Assembly (NCBI GenBank): GCA_023957995.1
Contig: JAMLGK010000001.1
Coordinates: 350,001 to 414,000 of the forward strand
DNA length: 64,000 nt
Reading direction: 5' to 3'
DNA from: Microthrixaceae bacterium
GTDB taxonomy: Bacteria > Actinomycetota > Acidimicrobiia > Acidimicrobiales > Microtrichaceae
Positions 17,650 to 25,279 of the stretch are shown here, one piece after another (position 1 is the first letter of the stretch; each line of letters begins with the position of its first letter). The notes under the pieces were generated by a model, which saw only the letters and a list, made by a program, of their open reading frames with translations, did not search any database and was not told the origin of the DNA. The position numbers and the translations under genes were made by a program.

Positions 17650-18686
17650 CAGAACTGCTCCAGGAATCGCATGTCGTTGGTCACGAAGTCGCGCAGATCG
17701 GCGACGTCGTGTCGGATCTTTGCCAGCCGGTCGATTCCGAACCCGAAAGCGAATCCCGTCCACTCCTCGGGATCCAGACCACAGTGGCGCAGGACATTGG
17801 GGTGGACCATCCCGCAGCCACCTATCTCCAACCACGACCCGTCGGGCTGGGAGATGTCCATCTCGGCCGACGGTTCGGTGAACGGGAAGTACGACGGTCG
17901 CAACCGACTGGTCATCGACTCACCGAAGTAGGCCTTGGTGAACTCCTCGATCGTGCCAGCGAGGTCGGCCATCGAGATGCCGCGGTCGATGACCAGGCCC
18001 TCGATCTGGTGGAAGACCGGCAGGTGGGTGGCATCGGCTGTGTCACGCCGATAGACCCGGCCCGGGCACACGGCGTAGATCGGTGGACCGGAGCCCTGCT
18101 CGGCAGCGCGCAGCATCGTTCGGATCTGAACCGGACTGGTGTGGGTGCGCAGGAGCACCTGACCATCGCCGACCCCGTCGATCTCGCTGGTGTCGACATA
18201 CAGGGTGTCCCAGAGCGAACGGGCAGGGTGTGCTTCGGGCAGGTTGAGTGCCTCGAAGTTGAACCAGTCGGTCTCGATCTCGGGGCCGTCCTCGACGGTG
18301 AACCCCATCCCCACGAAGACATCCTCCAGACGCTCCCAGGTGAGCGTGATCGGATGCACGTGTCCGGTACGGGCGCGGCCCAGCGCTTCGGTGAGGTCCT
18401 GTGCCTCCTCGAGCAACACGACCCGGCGCGCTTCGGCCTCGAGGACCGTCCGCCGCTGCTCGATCGCGGACTCGATGGCGACCCGGGACTCGTTGATCGC
18501 CCGGCCGATCTCCTTGCGCTGGTCGGGCTCGGCGTCTCTCAGGGTCGACTTCAACAGACCCAGGCGGCCCTTCTTGCCCAACAACTGGGTGTCGAGTTCC
18601 GCCAGTTCGTCGAGTGTTTCCGCCAGCGCTGCGCGTTCGACTCCGAGCTCAGCGGCCTGCATGGCCTCCTGCGTGGGGTCACTCAT
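17649..18686 (-). CDS. pheS: phenylalanyl-tRNA synthetase alpha subunit
   Basis: Catalytic chain of PheRS, charging tRNA-Phe; 345 aa. A coiled-coil N-terminal region (about 1-90, rich in Glu/Leu/Arg) binds tRNA. The class II core has GPEIETDWFNFEALNLP, HTSPVQIRTM (motif 2 region) and GFGIDRLAKIRHDVADLR (motif 3). It begins with ATG at 18684-18686. The upstream leader can fold into a strong hairpin (18753-18777). Confidence 0.97.
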   Translation of the reverse strand: MSDPTQEAMQAAELGVERAALAETLDELAELDTQLLGKKGRLGLLKSTLRDAEPDQRKEIGRAINESRVAIESAIEQRRTVLEAEARRVVLLEEAQDLTEALGRARTGHVHPITLTWERLEDVFVGMGFTVEDGPEIETDWFNFEALNLPEAHPARSLWDTLYVDTSEIDGVGDGQVLLRTHTSPVQIRTMLRAAEQGSGPPIYAVCPGRVYRRDTADATHLPVFHQIEGLVIDRGISMADLAGTIEEFTKAYFGESMTSRLRPSYFPFTEPSAEMDISQPDGSWLEIGGCGMVHPNVLRHCGLDPEEWTGFAFGFGIDRLAKIRHDVADLRDFVTNDMRFLEQF

Positions 18687-18752
18687 GGGAACCTCGGCAG
18701 GGCTCGTCTACTCGCTCGGATCTCTCGTGTGCTCGCATGGGACTCCCATTGT

Positions 18753-18777
18753 GGCCCACGGTGCCACCCGTGCGGCC
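18753..18777 (-). other. inverted repeat in the pheS leader
   Basis: On the minus strand GGCC-G-CACGG, a six-base loop GTGGCA, and CCGTG-GGCC form a nine-pair stem with one bulged G, about 70 bases before the pheS ATG. A second short palindrome (ATGGGA-G-TCCCAT, 18738-18750) follows it. No U-run follows, so it does not look like a simple terminator. It lies in the 177-base divergent gap between pheS and the gene at 18864 and could serve either transcript. Confidence 0.45.
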
Positions 18778-18863
18778 AACCGGTATCGGGTCGGGGTCCG
18801 GCACCCATCTCGGCGCGGCGACTCCGAGCGGCAGTACTCTTCGCGAGATGCCGGACAGAGCCG

Positions 18864-19415
18864 ATGTCGGCTGAACGGGCCGAACTGGGTCAGGACCCGT
18901 TCTCGATCTACACAGCACAGCGCGCCGACGCTCTGGATCCGGTCGGTGCACCGGTGCGCACCTCGACGGAGCAGATCGATGTCCTCGCACTGGTGGTCGA
19001 CCTCCCGGTCGAGGCCCGGTACACGACTCTGGTCGTACGCCCTGATGGAAGCACCACACTCAGTGCCAGCGACGGCGACCCACCGTTCACATCGGTCTCC
19101 CCCGGACCGCTGGCCGAGCTGGCGAGATCGGTGCTCGGCTGCGCCCAGCGGGATCTGGCGCTGTTCCCGGTGGACCCGGGAAACGCGCTCCCCAGCCACA
19201 GACTGGTCCAGTTCACGGTGTTGACCACCGCGCACCGGCGACGAAGATCAGTGCCCCTCGAATCGTTCTGGAGCGGATCGCCGCCTGAACCACGTGCCAC
19301 GATCCGTGCCACCCGAACGATGATCGAAGCCCTCAGGAATGGTCCTGCTCAGCTCGGAGACGCCGCTGGCGCGCCGCTTCGAACGCCAGGATCGCCCCCG
19401 ACACCGCTGCGTTGA
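18864..19415 (+). CDS. hypothetical protein
   Basis: Unrecognised 183-aa soluble protein starting at ATG 18864. It is Leu/Ala/Asp-rich with VDVLALVVDLPVEARY-like beta-strand sequence in the first third (exact start of that block IDVLALVVDLPVEARY) and ends in a Pro/Arg-rich tail. No signal peptide, membrane segment or known motif is seen. The frame is open well upstream, but that part is antisense to pheS and has no protein-like content. The last 83 bases overlap the 3' end of the SpoU methyltransferase on the other strand. Coding status rests on length, composition and the otherwise empty region. Confidence 0.55.
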   Translation: MSAERAELGQDPFSIYTAQRADALDPVGAPVRTSTEQIDVLALVVDLPVEARYTTLVVRPDGSTTLSASDGDPPFTSVSPGPLAELARSVLGCAQRDLALFPVDPGNALPSHRLVQFTVLTTAHRRRRSVPLESFWSGSPPEPRATIRATRTMIEALRNGPAQLGDAAGAPLRTPGSPPTPLR

Positions 19416-20160
19416 GCGACTCCACCGAGCCGTCCATCGGTACGGTCACCCGCAGCGCCGCCGCGGCCACCAACCCGGTGGGCAGGCCCTGGGACTCCGA
19501 CCCGACCAGGATCACCCGGGCTCCCGTGAGATCGGTCGCCTCCGGCGCCATCCCACCCTCGCGGACCGTCGCCACCAGTTGGATCGCCCGGTCCTCGTGT
19601 GACCTCACCGCACCCACCAGGTCATCCGCGTCGAGCCCGGCTGCGACAGGCAGTCGCAACAGCGATCCTGCGCTGGCTCGCACGGCCTTGGGGTTCCAGA
19701 TATCCACCGAACCGCTGGTCAGCAGTGCTCCCGCACACCCCGCAGCCTCTGCGACCCGCAGCAGGGTCCCCGCGTTTCCGGGGTCCTGGATGCCGACCAG
19801 CGCCAGGAGCGGCCTGCCTTCGGCGACGGCAAGGTCCAGCAGCTCTGATGTGACCGCAGATCGTTGATGTGCAACCGCGACCACGGACTGCGGATTGGCG
19901 AGATCGAGAACCTTGGCCAGCGCCCCGGCCGCGACAGGGATCAGCTCGACCCCGGCTGCGCGGGTGCGCGCCAGAACAGCCGCGTCCGCGTCGGGTTCGC
20001 AGAAGACCGCCTCCAGTTCTGCGGAGCAGTCGAGCGCCTCGCCCAGCAGCAGCGGGCCATCGAGGAGAAATCTGTTCTCCTCCGAACGCGCACTACGGCG
20101 CCTCGCGAGGCGCCGTAGTCGTTTCAGGGCCGGTGCCGCGGGGCGGAGCAGCTCGCTCAG
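19333..20160 (-). CDS. SpoU-family (TrmH-type) RNA 2'-O-methyltransferase, probable CTG start
   Basis: SAM-dependent 2'-O-ribose methyltransferase of the SPOUT class, probably acting on 23S rRNA or tRNA. Reading upstream of the first conventional start (GTG at 19882-19884) gives an uninterrupted N-terminal substrate-binding domain: [19 protein letters not shown] then [12 protein letters not shown]. That domain is essential to the family fold. The only plausible start is CTG at 20158-20160, overlapping the rplT stop as CTGA, with AGAAGG seven bases upstream. This gives 275 aa, the usual length. Catalytic-domain motifs: [30 protein letters not shown] and [16 protein letters not shown]. It follows rplT directly, so it is likely the last gene of the infC operon. 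Its 3' end overlaps the hypothetical gene on the plus strand. Confidence 0.85.
   Translation of the reverse strand: MSELLRPAAPALKRLRRLARRRSARSEENRFLLDGPLLLGEALDCSAELEAVFCEPDADAAVLARTRAAGVELIPVAAGALAKVLDLANPQSVVAVAHQRSAVTSELLDLAVAEGRPLLALVGIQDPGNAGTLLRVAEAAGCAGALLTSGSVDIWNPKAVRASAGSLLRLPVAAGLDADDLVGAVRSHEDRAIQLVATVREGGMAPEATDLTGARVILVGSESQGLPTGLVAAAALRVTVPMDGSVESLNAAVSGAILAFEAARQRRLRAEQDHS
20093..20118 (-). terminator. 26-base perfect palindrome just after rplT (possible weak terminator)
   Basis: A perfect inverted repeat with 11-base arms around a CGCG loop, 39 bases past the rplT stop. Its position suits a terminator or processing site for infC-rpmI-rplT, but the following U-content is poor (TGCGCGTT on the minus strand, TCGTTT on the plus). 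It also lies within the coding sequence of the SpoU methyltransferase, encoding the LRRLARR block, so it may limit expression of that gene. Confidence 0.5.
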
Positions 20161-20537
20161 CTCGCCGCCTTCTCGACATCCGCGGTGGATGCGTCACGGG
20201 CGATGTCGACGAGCTTGGAGAACGCCGCATCGTCGCGAACGGCCAGGTCGGCCAACATCTTGCGGTCGATGTCGACCTCCGCGGCCTTGAGCCCGCTGAT
20301 GAAGCGGCTGTAGCTCATGCCGTGGAGTCGCGCCGCTGCATTGATCCGCTGGATCCAGAGCTTGCGCATCTCCCCCTTGCGGGCTCGACGGTCGCGAAAG
20401 GCGTACTGCCCCGCGTGCATCACGGCCTCGTTGGCGGAGCGGAAGCTCCGGCTGCGGTTGCCGTAGTAGCCGGAGGCCTTGTTCAGTACTTCCTTGCGCT
20501 TCTTGCGGGCGTGGACGCTGCGCTTTACGCGTGCCAT
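20157..20537 (-). CDS. rplT: 50S ribosomal protein L20
   Basis: Structural and assembly protein of the large ribosomal subunit; 126 aa. The N-terminal tail [18 protein letters not shown] and the [15 protein letters not shown] stretch are typical of L20, followed by [19 protein letters not shown]. Third gene of infC-rpmI-rplT. L20 commonly binds its own leader mRNA in other bacteria; no such site is obvious here. Confidence 0.98.
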   Translation of the reverse strand: MARVKRSVHARKKRKEVLNKASGYYGNRSRSFRSANEAVMHAGQYAFRDRRARKGEMRKLWIQRINAAARLHGMSYSRFISGLKAAEVDIDRKMLADLAVRDDAAFSKLVDIARDASTADVEKAAS

Positions 20538-20585
20538 TTCGTCGTTCCTTTCGTAATGTGCGTGCTCGGAATTCCGACCGGTGGG

Positions 20586-20780
20586 TCAGATTCCGAGTTG
20601 GCGGCGCGCAGTGTCGCGCTGACCGCCGGTTATCTCGGTGTCACCGGCGAGGCGGCGCTTACGCTTGGATGACTTCTTCTCCAAGATGTGGTTGCGGTTG
20701 CCACTGCGGCGCAGGATCTTTCCCGACCCGGTCACCTTGTATCGCTTCTTCGCACCGGAGTGCGTCTTCATCTTCGGCAT
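20586..20780 (-). CDS. rpmI: 50S ribosomal protein L35
   Basis: Small basic large-subunit protein, 64 aa. [20 protein letters not shown] at the N-terminus and [17 protein letters not shown] in the middle are diagnostic. It lies between infC (17-base gap) and rplT (48-base gap). Confidence 0.98.
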   Translation of the reverse strand: MPKMKTHSGAKKRYKVTGSGKILRRSGNRNHILEKKSSKRKRRLAGDTEITGGQRDTARRQLGI

Positions 20781-20797
20781 TGGTTCACCCCTCGGTG

Positions 20798-21385
20798 CTA
20801 GTCCTCAGCGGCTGGTTCGCCGCCGTCTTGCTCGGCCTCCTGGGCCTTGCGGTGTTCGGCCTGGGCCTTCTTGTCGGGACCCAGGACCATGATCATGTTG
20901 CGGCCGTCCTGTTTGGGGATGACCTCGACCTTGCCCAGGTGCGAGACGTCTTCGGCTACCCGGTCGAGGATCTTGCGACCGAGCTCGGGGTGCTGCATCT
21001 CGCGGCCCCTGAACATGATCGTCACCTTGACCTTGTGTCCCTCTCCGAGGAATTGGGCCACCTTGCGGGTCTTGGTGTCGAAGTCGCCGCCCGAGATCTT
21101 GGGGCGGTACTTCATCTCCTTGACCGTGATGTTGGTGGCCTTCTTGCGAGATTCCTTGGCCCGCTGCTGCTCCTCATAGCGGAACTTCGCGAAGTCCATG
21201 ATCTTGCAGACCGGAGGATTGGCCCCTGCGGCCACCTCCACCAGATCCAGATCGGCCGCTCTCGCCATGGAGAGTGCCTCCGGCAGCGCCCTGATGCCCA
21301 ACTGCTCGCCGTCCTCGGCGATCAGTCGGACCTCGCGCGCCCTGATCCGGTCGTTGATCCTGGTCTCGTCGGCTCGGGCAGCTAT
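20798..21385 (-). CDS. infC: translation initiation factor IF-3, probable AUA start
   Basis: Binds the 30S subunit and checks initiator tRNA and start codon. The in-frame TTG at 21299-21301 would remove part of the N-terminal domain. Reading upstream gives [20 protein letters not shown], the universal IF-3 N-terminus, up to a TGA at 21392-21394 with no ATG, GTG, TTG or CTG start before it. The frame's ATA at 21383-21385 lies nine bases after a strong GAGGAG (21395-21400), giving 195 aa. Non-AUG starts (AUU, AUC, AUA) are the known basis of infC autoregulation. The N-domain, linker and C-domain ([12 protein letters not shown]) are complete, and an acidic Gln/Glu-rich tail extends past the usual end. 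Confidence 0.93.
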   Translation of the reverse strand: MAARADETRINDRIRAREVRLIAEDGEQLGIRALPEALSMARAADLDLVEVAAGANPPVCKIMDFAKFRYEEQQRAKESRKKATNITVKEMKYRPKISGGDFDTKTRKVAQFLGEGHKVKVTIMFRGREMQHPELGRKILDRVAEDVSHLGKVEVIPKQDGRNMIMVLGPDKKAQAEHRKAQEAEQDGGEPAAED

Positions 21386-21400
21386 GACCGATCACTCCTC
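21383..21400 (-). promoter_or_regulatory. infC ribosome-binding site with AUA initiation codon
   Basis: On the minus strand GAGGAG is followed by nine bases and ATA, with an in-frame TGA just after the Shine-Dalgarno sequence. This excludes a longer protein and leaves AUA as the only start preserving the IF-3 N-terminal motif. IF-3 itself discriminates against such codons, so this is a likely autoregulatory site. Confidence 0.75.
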
Positions 21401-21765
21401 GTTGCCAGTGTGCTCACCAGCGCTTCCTTTCCCGGACCCTGTGTCCGTGGTGGTCAGATGTAGGTGGTAGTTCGATTTCGCAGGCCATGGTGTGGCCACC
21501 TGAGCCGCATTGCCCGAAAACGAAACGGGCGGGTGCGAATCGCACCCGCCGAGCACCTGGGTGGACACATGGTGCCTACCCGGGAAGTCTCTGGTTCGCC
21601 GACGCACCGACGGTGCCGCTCAGGGAGCGAAACCCGTGGCCGGGAGGGGCGGGAGCCCGCTTGATCTGTTGTAGCCACTACCGTACCAGCCTGCGGTCAC
21701 CGGCCACACAACCGTGGTGCCGATCCGACCCAGGTCATCCAAACCCCCACCCCGGAAGGAAACCC
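21386..21765. promoter_or_regulatory. divergent regulatory region between infC and the DUF1844-like gene
   Basis: 380 bases without a convincing gene. It holds the infC leader, with a terminator-like hairpin at 21528-21550, and must contain the promoters of both divergent genes. A 71-codon minus-strand reading frame ending at the TGA just before the infC AUA has no protein-like composition. No known riboswitch core was recognised. Confidence 0.6.
21511..21550 (-). terminator. terminator-like hairpin in the infC leader (possible attenuator)
   Basis: On the minus strand GGCGGGTGCG, loop ATT, CGCACCCGCC forms a perfect ten-pair stem (21528-21550), followed by CGTTTCGTTTTC. This is the shape of an intrinsic terminator about 145 bases before the infC start. 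No gene ends just before it on this strand, so premature termination (attenuation) of the ribosomal-protein operon is the natural reading. Confidence 0.6.
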
Positions 21766-22269
21766 ATGGGCACTCTCTGGACCCCCGAAGGCGAACACGA
21801 GGTTCCACCCACGGCTCAACCCGATCAGGGCGGTGCCCCGAGCGGCACTGCCACCGGTGAAACGCCAGCGGGTGCCGACGCCGAGACGGACATCTCCGCC
21901 GACACCCTGCGGGCGGCAGCCGCCTCGATCGGGGTTGACCTCGACGCTCTCGACGATGCCGAGAAGGACCAGCTCCGGGCAGAACTGGCCGAGATGATGC
22001 GGGTCAGGCGGGAGGTGGCGGCCACTCCTGCCGCTGAGATGCTCGCGAACCACATGATGCGCCTGTTCGACCTCACGACGATCTACCTCGAGGGGGATCC
22101 ACCTTCGTTCTCCGATGCCTCCACGGTCATCGAGGCCTTCCGGGCGGTGCTGGAGCGGCTCGGGGACCGCCTGGGTGACTCCGAGCAACCACTGACCGAG
22201 GCCCTCGGTCAGCTGCAGATGCTCTTCGTGCAGGTCAAGGACGCCAAGGCCGGCTCGACGGGCACCTGA
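21766..22269 (+). CDS. DUF1844-like protein divergent from infC
   Basis: 167 aa from ATG at 21766, preceded by GGAAGGAAA. The N-terminal third is acidic and low-complexity (Gly/Thr/Pro/Asp). The rest is helical with MLANHMMRLFDLTTIYL and LGQLQMLFVQVKDA, a layout like the short DUF1844 proteins found beside infC in many Actinobacteria. Function is unknown in the family. The longer upstream reading frame crosses the infC leader and is not used. Confidence 0.7.
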   Translation: MGTLWTPEGEHEVPPTAQPDQGGAPSGTATGETPAGADAETDISADTLRAAAASIGVDLDALDDAEKDQLRAELAEMMRVRREVAATPAAEMLANHMMRLFDLTTIYLEGDPPSFSDASTVIEAFRAVLERLGDRLGDSEQPLTEALGQLQMLFVQVKDAKAGSTGT

Positions 22270-22296
22270 GCCCGACCCAGCTCCGTGGCGCCGGTT

Positions 22297-22518
22297 TCAG
22301 CGGGCGACGAGGTCGACGGCCTCGAACCGCCCGGCCCGGGCCGCGCCAAGGCGGAACGTGACCGCCGTGGCCGGTTCGATCTGGCGCGAGCCGTCCGCGA
22401 CCGCAGTGCAGTGGAAGGGCCACTCGGTCCCGTCATCCTCGACGACGATCCCGAGTCCGACCGGCTCGTCGAATTCCTTCACCGTCCCGATCCGGGTCGT
22501 GGAGGGTTGGATCGACAT
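22297..22518 (-). CDS. small cold-shock-domain protein
   Basis: 73 aa, nearly the whole length being a divergent cold-shock (OB-fold) domain: GTVKEFDEPVGLGIVVEDDG resembles the start of CspA-type domains, and WPFHCTAVADGSRQIE replaces the usual F-x-H-x-S RNP region. It probably binds single-stranded RNA or DNA. It lies 30 bases downstream of hisG on the same strand. Confidence 0.82.
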   Translation of the reverse strand: MSIQPSTTRIGTVKEFDEPVGLGIVVEDDGTEWPFHCTAVADGSRQIEPATAVTFRLGAARAGRFEAVDLVAR

Positions 22519-22548
22519 CGTGGGCCTCCGTGGCAGCGCAGGTGAGGG

Positions 22549-23424
22549 TCAGTGGACGATCTTGGAGAGCGGCAGCTCGATGATGTCGGTGGCCCCGGCA
22601 TCGGACAGAGCCGGGATCAGGATGTTGATCTCGTTCTTCGGCACCACGGTCTCCACCGCGTATCCGGCACCGCCGTAGAGCTCGTTCACGGTCGGGGTCT
22701 TCATGGCGGGGAGCACACCGATCACGGCATCCAGCTTGTCGGTTCCCACATTGAGCTTCACCAACACCTTGCCCCGGGCCTCCAGCACGCCCGACAGCAG
22801 GGTCAGCACCTGCTCCATGGCGTGACGCCTGGTCGGGTCCTCGAACGCCTCGCGGTTGGCCACCAACTCGGTGTAGCTGACGAGGATCTCGTCGAGGATC
22901 CGCAGACCGGCGGCGCGTAGGGCGCTGCCGGTCTCGGTGATGTCGACCACACAGTCGACGATGTCCGGAACCTTCGCCTCGGTGGCGCCGTAGGAGAGGC
23001 GCAGGTCTGCTTCGACCCCGCGCGACTCGAAGTAGCGCTTCGTCAGCTCCATGTACTCGGTGGAGACCCGCACGCCGGCAGGCAGATCCTCGGGGGCCTT
23101 CCAGGGCGAGTCCTGGGGTACTGCCAGCACCACCCTGATCGGTTTGGACGTCGCCTTGGAGTACCTGAGTTCCCCGAGGCTGACCACGTCGGAACCGGTC
23201 TCCTCGACCCAGTCGCGTCCGGTGATGCCCAGATCGAACAGTCCGTCCGCCACGTACGAGGGGATCTCCTGTGGACGCAGGATCCGAACGCTGTCGATGC
23301 GCGGATCATCGATGGATGCGGAGTAGTTCACCGACGACGATCGATTGACGTGGAGGTCTGCCGATTCGAAGAGGGCCATGGTGGCCTTTTCGAGGGATCC
23401 CTTGGGGAGTACGAGTTTCAGCAC
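22549..23424 (-). CDS. hisG: ATP phosphoribosyltransferase (long form)
   Basis: First step of histidine synthesis: condenses ATP and PRPP. 291 aa if started at the GTG at 23422-23424, giving the family-typical VLKLVLPKGSLEKAT; the GTG ten codons earlier (23454) is also open. TAGCCT lies eight bases before the chosen start, with no Shine-Dalgarno sequence, suggesting a leaderless message. The catalytic domain has LGITGRDWVEE and a PRPP-loop region (DIVDCVVDITETGSAL). The C-terminal ~75 aa are the regulatory histidine-binding domain, so HisZ is not needed. No other his gene is in the window. Confidence 0.93.
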   Translation of the reverse strand: MLKLVLPKGSLEKATMALFESADLHVNRSSSVNYSASIDDPRIDSVRILRPQEIPSYVADGLFDLGITGRDWVEETGSDVVSLGELRYSKATSKPIRVVLAVPQDSPWKAPEDLPAGVRVSTEYMELTKRYFESRGVEADLRLSYGATEAKVPDIVDCVVDITETGSALRAAGLRILDEILVSYTELVANREAFEDPTRRHAMEQVLTLLSGVLEARGKVLVKLNVGTDKLDAVIGVLPAMKTPTVNELYGGAGYAVETVVPKNEINILIPALSDAGATDIIELPLSKIVH

Positions 23425-23472
23425 GACAGGTGAGGCTAACGGAGCATCCTCCACCCGGGAGAACCGGATTCC

Positions 23473-24342
23473 TCAGTGATCGAGGGTCACGGGTTCCCTG
23501 GGCAGCGGGGTCTCGGCAATGAAGTCCAGCAGTTTCGAGGCGAACTCCCGCGGTTGTTCGGCATGGGGGAAGTGGCCACACCCCTCCATGATCGCGAGCT
23601 GGCTACCCGGCATCGCCTCCTGTGCCGTATGGGCGTGGGAGACCGGGATTATGGGGTCCTCGTCACCCCAGATGATCAGGGTCGGCACATCGCTGGCCAG
23701 GTACACCTTGTCGAGGGCGCTCACTCGCTGGCCCCTGTGGTCCACCACCGCACGCAACGTCTGGATGAACGCGCCACGTGTCTCGGGGTCGATGAGCGAG
23801 GCGTAGGCCCGCCACATCTCGGTTGCCGCCGGTGCGGGCCGGAGTCCGATCCGGGAGAACCACCCGGTCACGGTCTCGACGGTGTCGCGCAGCAGGGGCT
23901 GCATGGCCAGTGGCAGCACCAGGTCCACACCGGGGAGGGCCAACATCCGAAGCACGGTGGCCACCTCCTCGCCCAGACCGCCCGATCCGACCAGGACCAA
24001 TCGCTCGGTACGTTCGGGATGCTGGTAGGCGAACTGCATGGCTATCCCACCACCCAACGAAGTACCCACCACGGTGGCGCTCTCGTGGCCGAGGGCGTCG
24101 AGCAGATCTCGCAGGAACGCAGCCTGTGCACCGAGCGAGTAGTCGCCCCGAGGCTTGTCCGATCTTCCGTGACCGGGCAGGTCCGGGGCCAGGAAGGTCA
24201 CACGGCGACCGAGGTCCTCCAACACCGGTACCCAGGTCGAGGAGCTACCTGCCATGCCGTGAACCAGCAGCACCAGGGGCCCGCTGCCGCCGGTGCGGTA
24301 CGAGATCTCGTGGCCGTGCACCGTGATCGTTGCCCGCTGCAT
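23473..24342 (-). CDS. alpha/beta-hydrolase fold protein
   Basis: 289 aa from the ATG at 24340-24342, which has GAGG upstream; the open frame continues 50 codons further but without protein-like content. The oxyanion motif VHGMAGSSSTW, the nucleophile elbow GTSLGGG, a distal acid in WGDEDPIIP and the catalytic His in GCGHFPHAEQP form a complete triad. The closest general type is a C-C bond hydrolase or esterase (MhpC/haloalkane-dehalogenase-like); the substrate is unknown. Not obviously linked to hisG, which starts 48 bases downstream. Confidence 0.88.
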   Translation of the reverse strand: MQRATITVHGHEISYRTGGSGPLVLLVHGMAGSSSTWVPVLEDLGRRVTFLAPDLPGHGRSDKPRGDYSLGAQAAFLRDLLDALGHESATVVGTSLGGGIAMQFAYQHPERTERLVLVGSGGLGEEVATVLRMLALPGVDLVLPLAMQPLLRDTVETVTGWFSRIGLRPAPAATEMWRAYASLIDPETRGAFIQTLRAVVDHRGQRVSALDKVYLASDVPTLIIWGDEDPIIPVSHAHTAQEAMPGSQLAIMEGCGHFPHAEQPREFASKLLDFIAETPLPREPVTLDH

Positions 24343-24420
24343 GTGCCCTCCAACGTGTCTGTTCGACCCGACGCTACTGCCGTTCGTGCCCACCGGGTCC
24401 ATCCGGAACAGACTGGCGCC

Positions 24421-25278
24421 GTGAACGGTCCACCCTCCCCCATCGTGCAGATCCATTCCCCGGCGGATCCGAGGGTCTCCGACTACCTGCACCTCAAGGG
24501 CGCCGACCGGAGACGGCCCGACCCATTCGGGCGCGGAGGTGGTTCACCCCCGCCGGTCATCATCGAGGGGCACCTCGCCCTGCGAAGGGCGCTCAAGGGG
24601 CCTCTGGAGCTCAATTCGGTGCTCATGACCCCCGCCAGGGCGGAGTCGCTGGGGGACCTGCGGGCGCTGTTGGACCCCGGGGTCCCGGTGCTGGTGGCCG
24701 ATCGCGACGTGCTGGCCGAACTCACCGGCTTCGATGTGCACCGAGGGGTCCTGGCCAGTGCCGTGCGTCCGACCGTCATCGAGCCGAACCAACTGCTCGG
24801 CGCGAACCGGAGGGTGGCGGTGCTGGAAGGGCTCACCGACCTCGAGAACGTCGGTGCGGTGTTCCGTGTTGCTGCCGCGCTCGGGATCGGAGGTGTGCTG
24901 TTGGACGACCGCTGTGCCGATCCGCTCTACCGGCGCTGCGTGCGGGTTTCCCTCGGATGGTCGACGGTGCTGCCCCACGCCCGGGTGAGGCACCACGATG
25001 ACCTCGTCACGACCCTTCACGAGGCGGGGTTCACCGCAGTCGCACTGACGCCGTCACCACGGGCAGTTGCGGTGGACCGGGCGGCCGACGACGGCTTGCT
25101 GGATGAACCGGTGGGGCTGCTCGTCGGCTCGGAGGGACCCGGTCTCGAGGCGGAGACCATCGCGGCTGCGGACGCGGCGGTGTCGATTCCGATGTCGAGC
25201 GGAGTCGATTCGCTCAACGCCGCCACCTCGCTGGCGGTGGTAGCGGCGTTCGCTGCTTCTCGCCGCGGATGGAGCTGA
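24421..25278 (+). CDS. TrmH/SpoU-family RNA 2'-O-methyltransferase
   Basis: 285 aa from GTG at 24421; the open frame upstream is antisense to the hydrolase gene and is not used. The SPOUT catalytic domain has LENVGAVFRVAAALG, GLLVGSEGPGL and SIPMSSGVDSLNAATSLAV. The N-terminal ~95 aa hold the substrate-binding domain. It is a second member of this family besides that at 19333-20160; the target (tRNA or rRNA) cannot be told. It converges on ribH with one base between the stops. Confidence 0.9.
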   Translation: MNGPPSPIVQIHSPADPRVSDYLHLKGADRRRPDPFGRGGGSPPPVIIEGHLALRRALKGPLELNSVLMTPARAESLGDLRALLDPGVPVLVADRDVLAELTGFDVHRGVLASAVRPTVIEPNQLLGANRRVAVLEGLTDLENVGAVFRVAAALGIGGVLLDDRCADPLYRRCVRVSLGWSTVLPHARVRHHDDLVTTLHEAGFTAVALTPSPRAVAVDRAADDGLLDEPVGLLVGSEGPGLEAETIAAADAAVSIPMSSGVDSLNAATSLAVVAAFAASRRGWS

Positions 25279-25279
25279 C

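Noticed and set aside
18687..18863. GGGTGGCACCG in the pheS leader resembling the T-box core
   Set aside because: The bulge would read UGGC, which does not pair with the ACCA end of tRNA-Phe, no Phe specifier (UUC) lies in a suitable loop, and the match is part of a local hairpin.
17631..18863. Long plus-strand open frame running into the hypothetical gene
   Set aside because: This part is antisense to pheS and its translation has no protein-like features; only the part from ATG 18864 is kept.
21392..21607. 71-codon frame ending just before the infC start, as a possible leader peptide
   Set aside because: Composition is not protein-like, no ribosome-binding site, and it crosses the terminator-like hairpin; the coincidence of frame is explained by the shared stop.
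23476..24420. Upstream extension of the SpoU methyltransferase frame
   Set aside because: Antisense to the alpha/beta hydrolase; methyltransferase similarity begins at the GTG at 24421.
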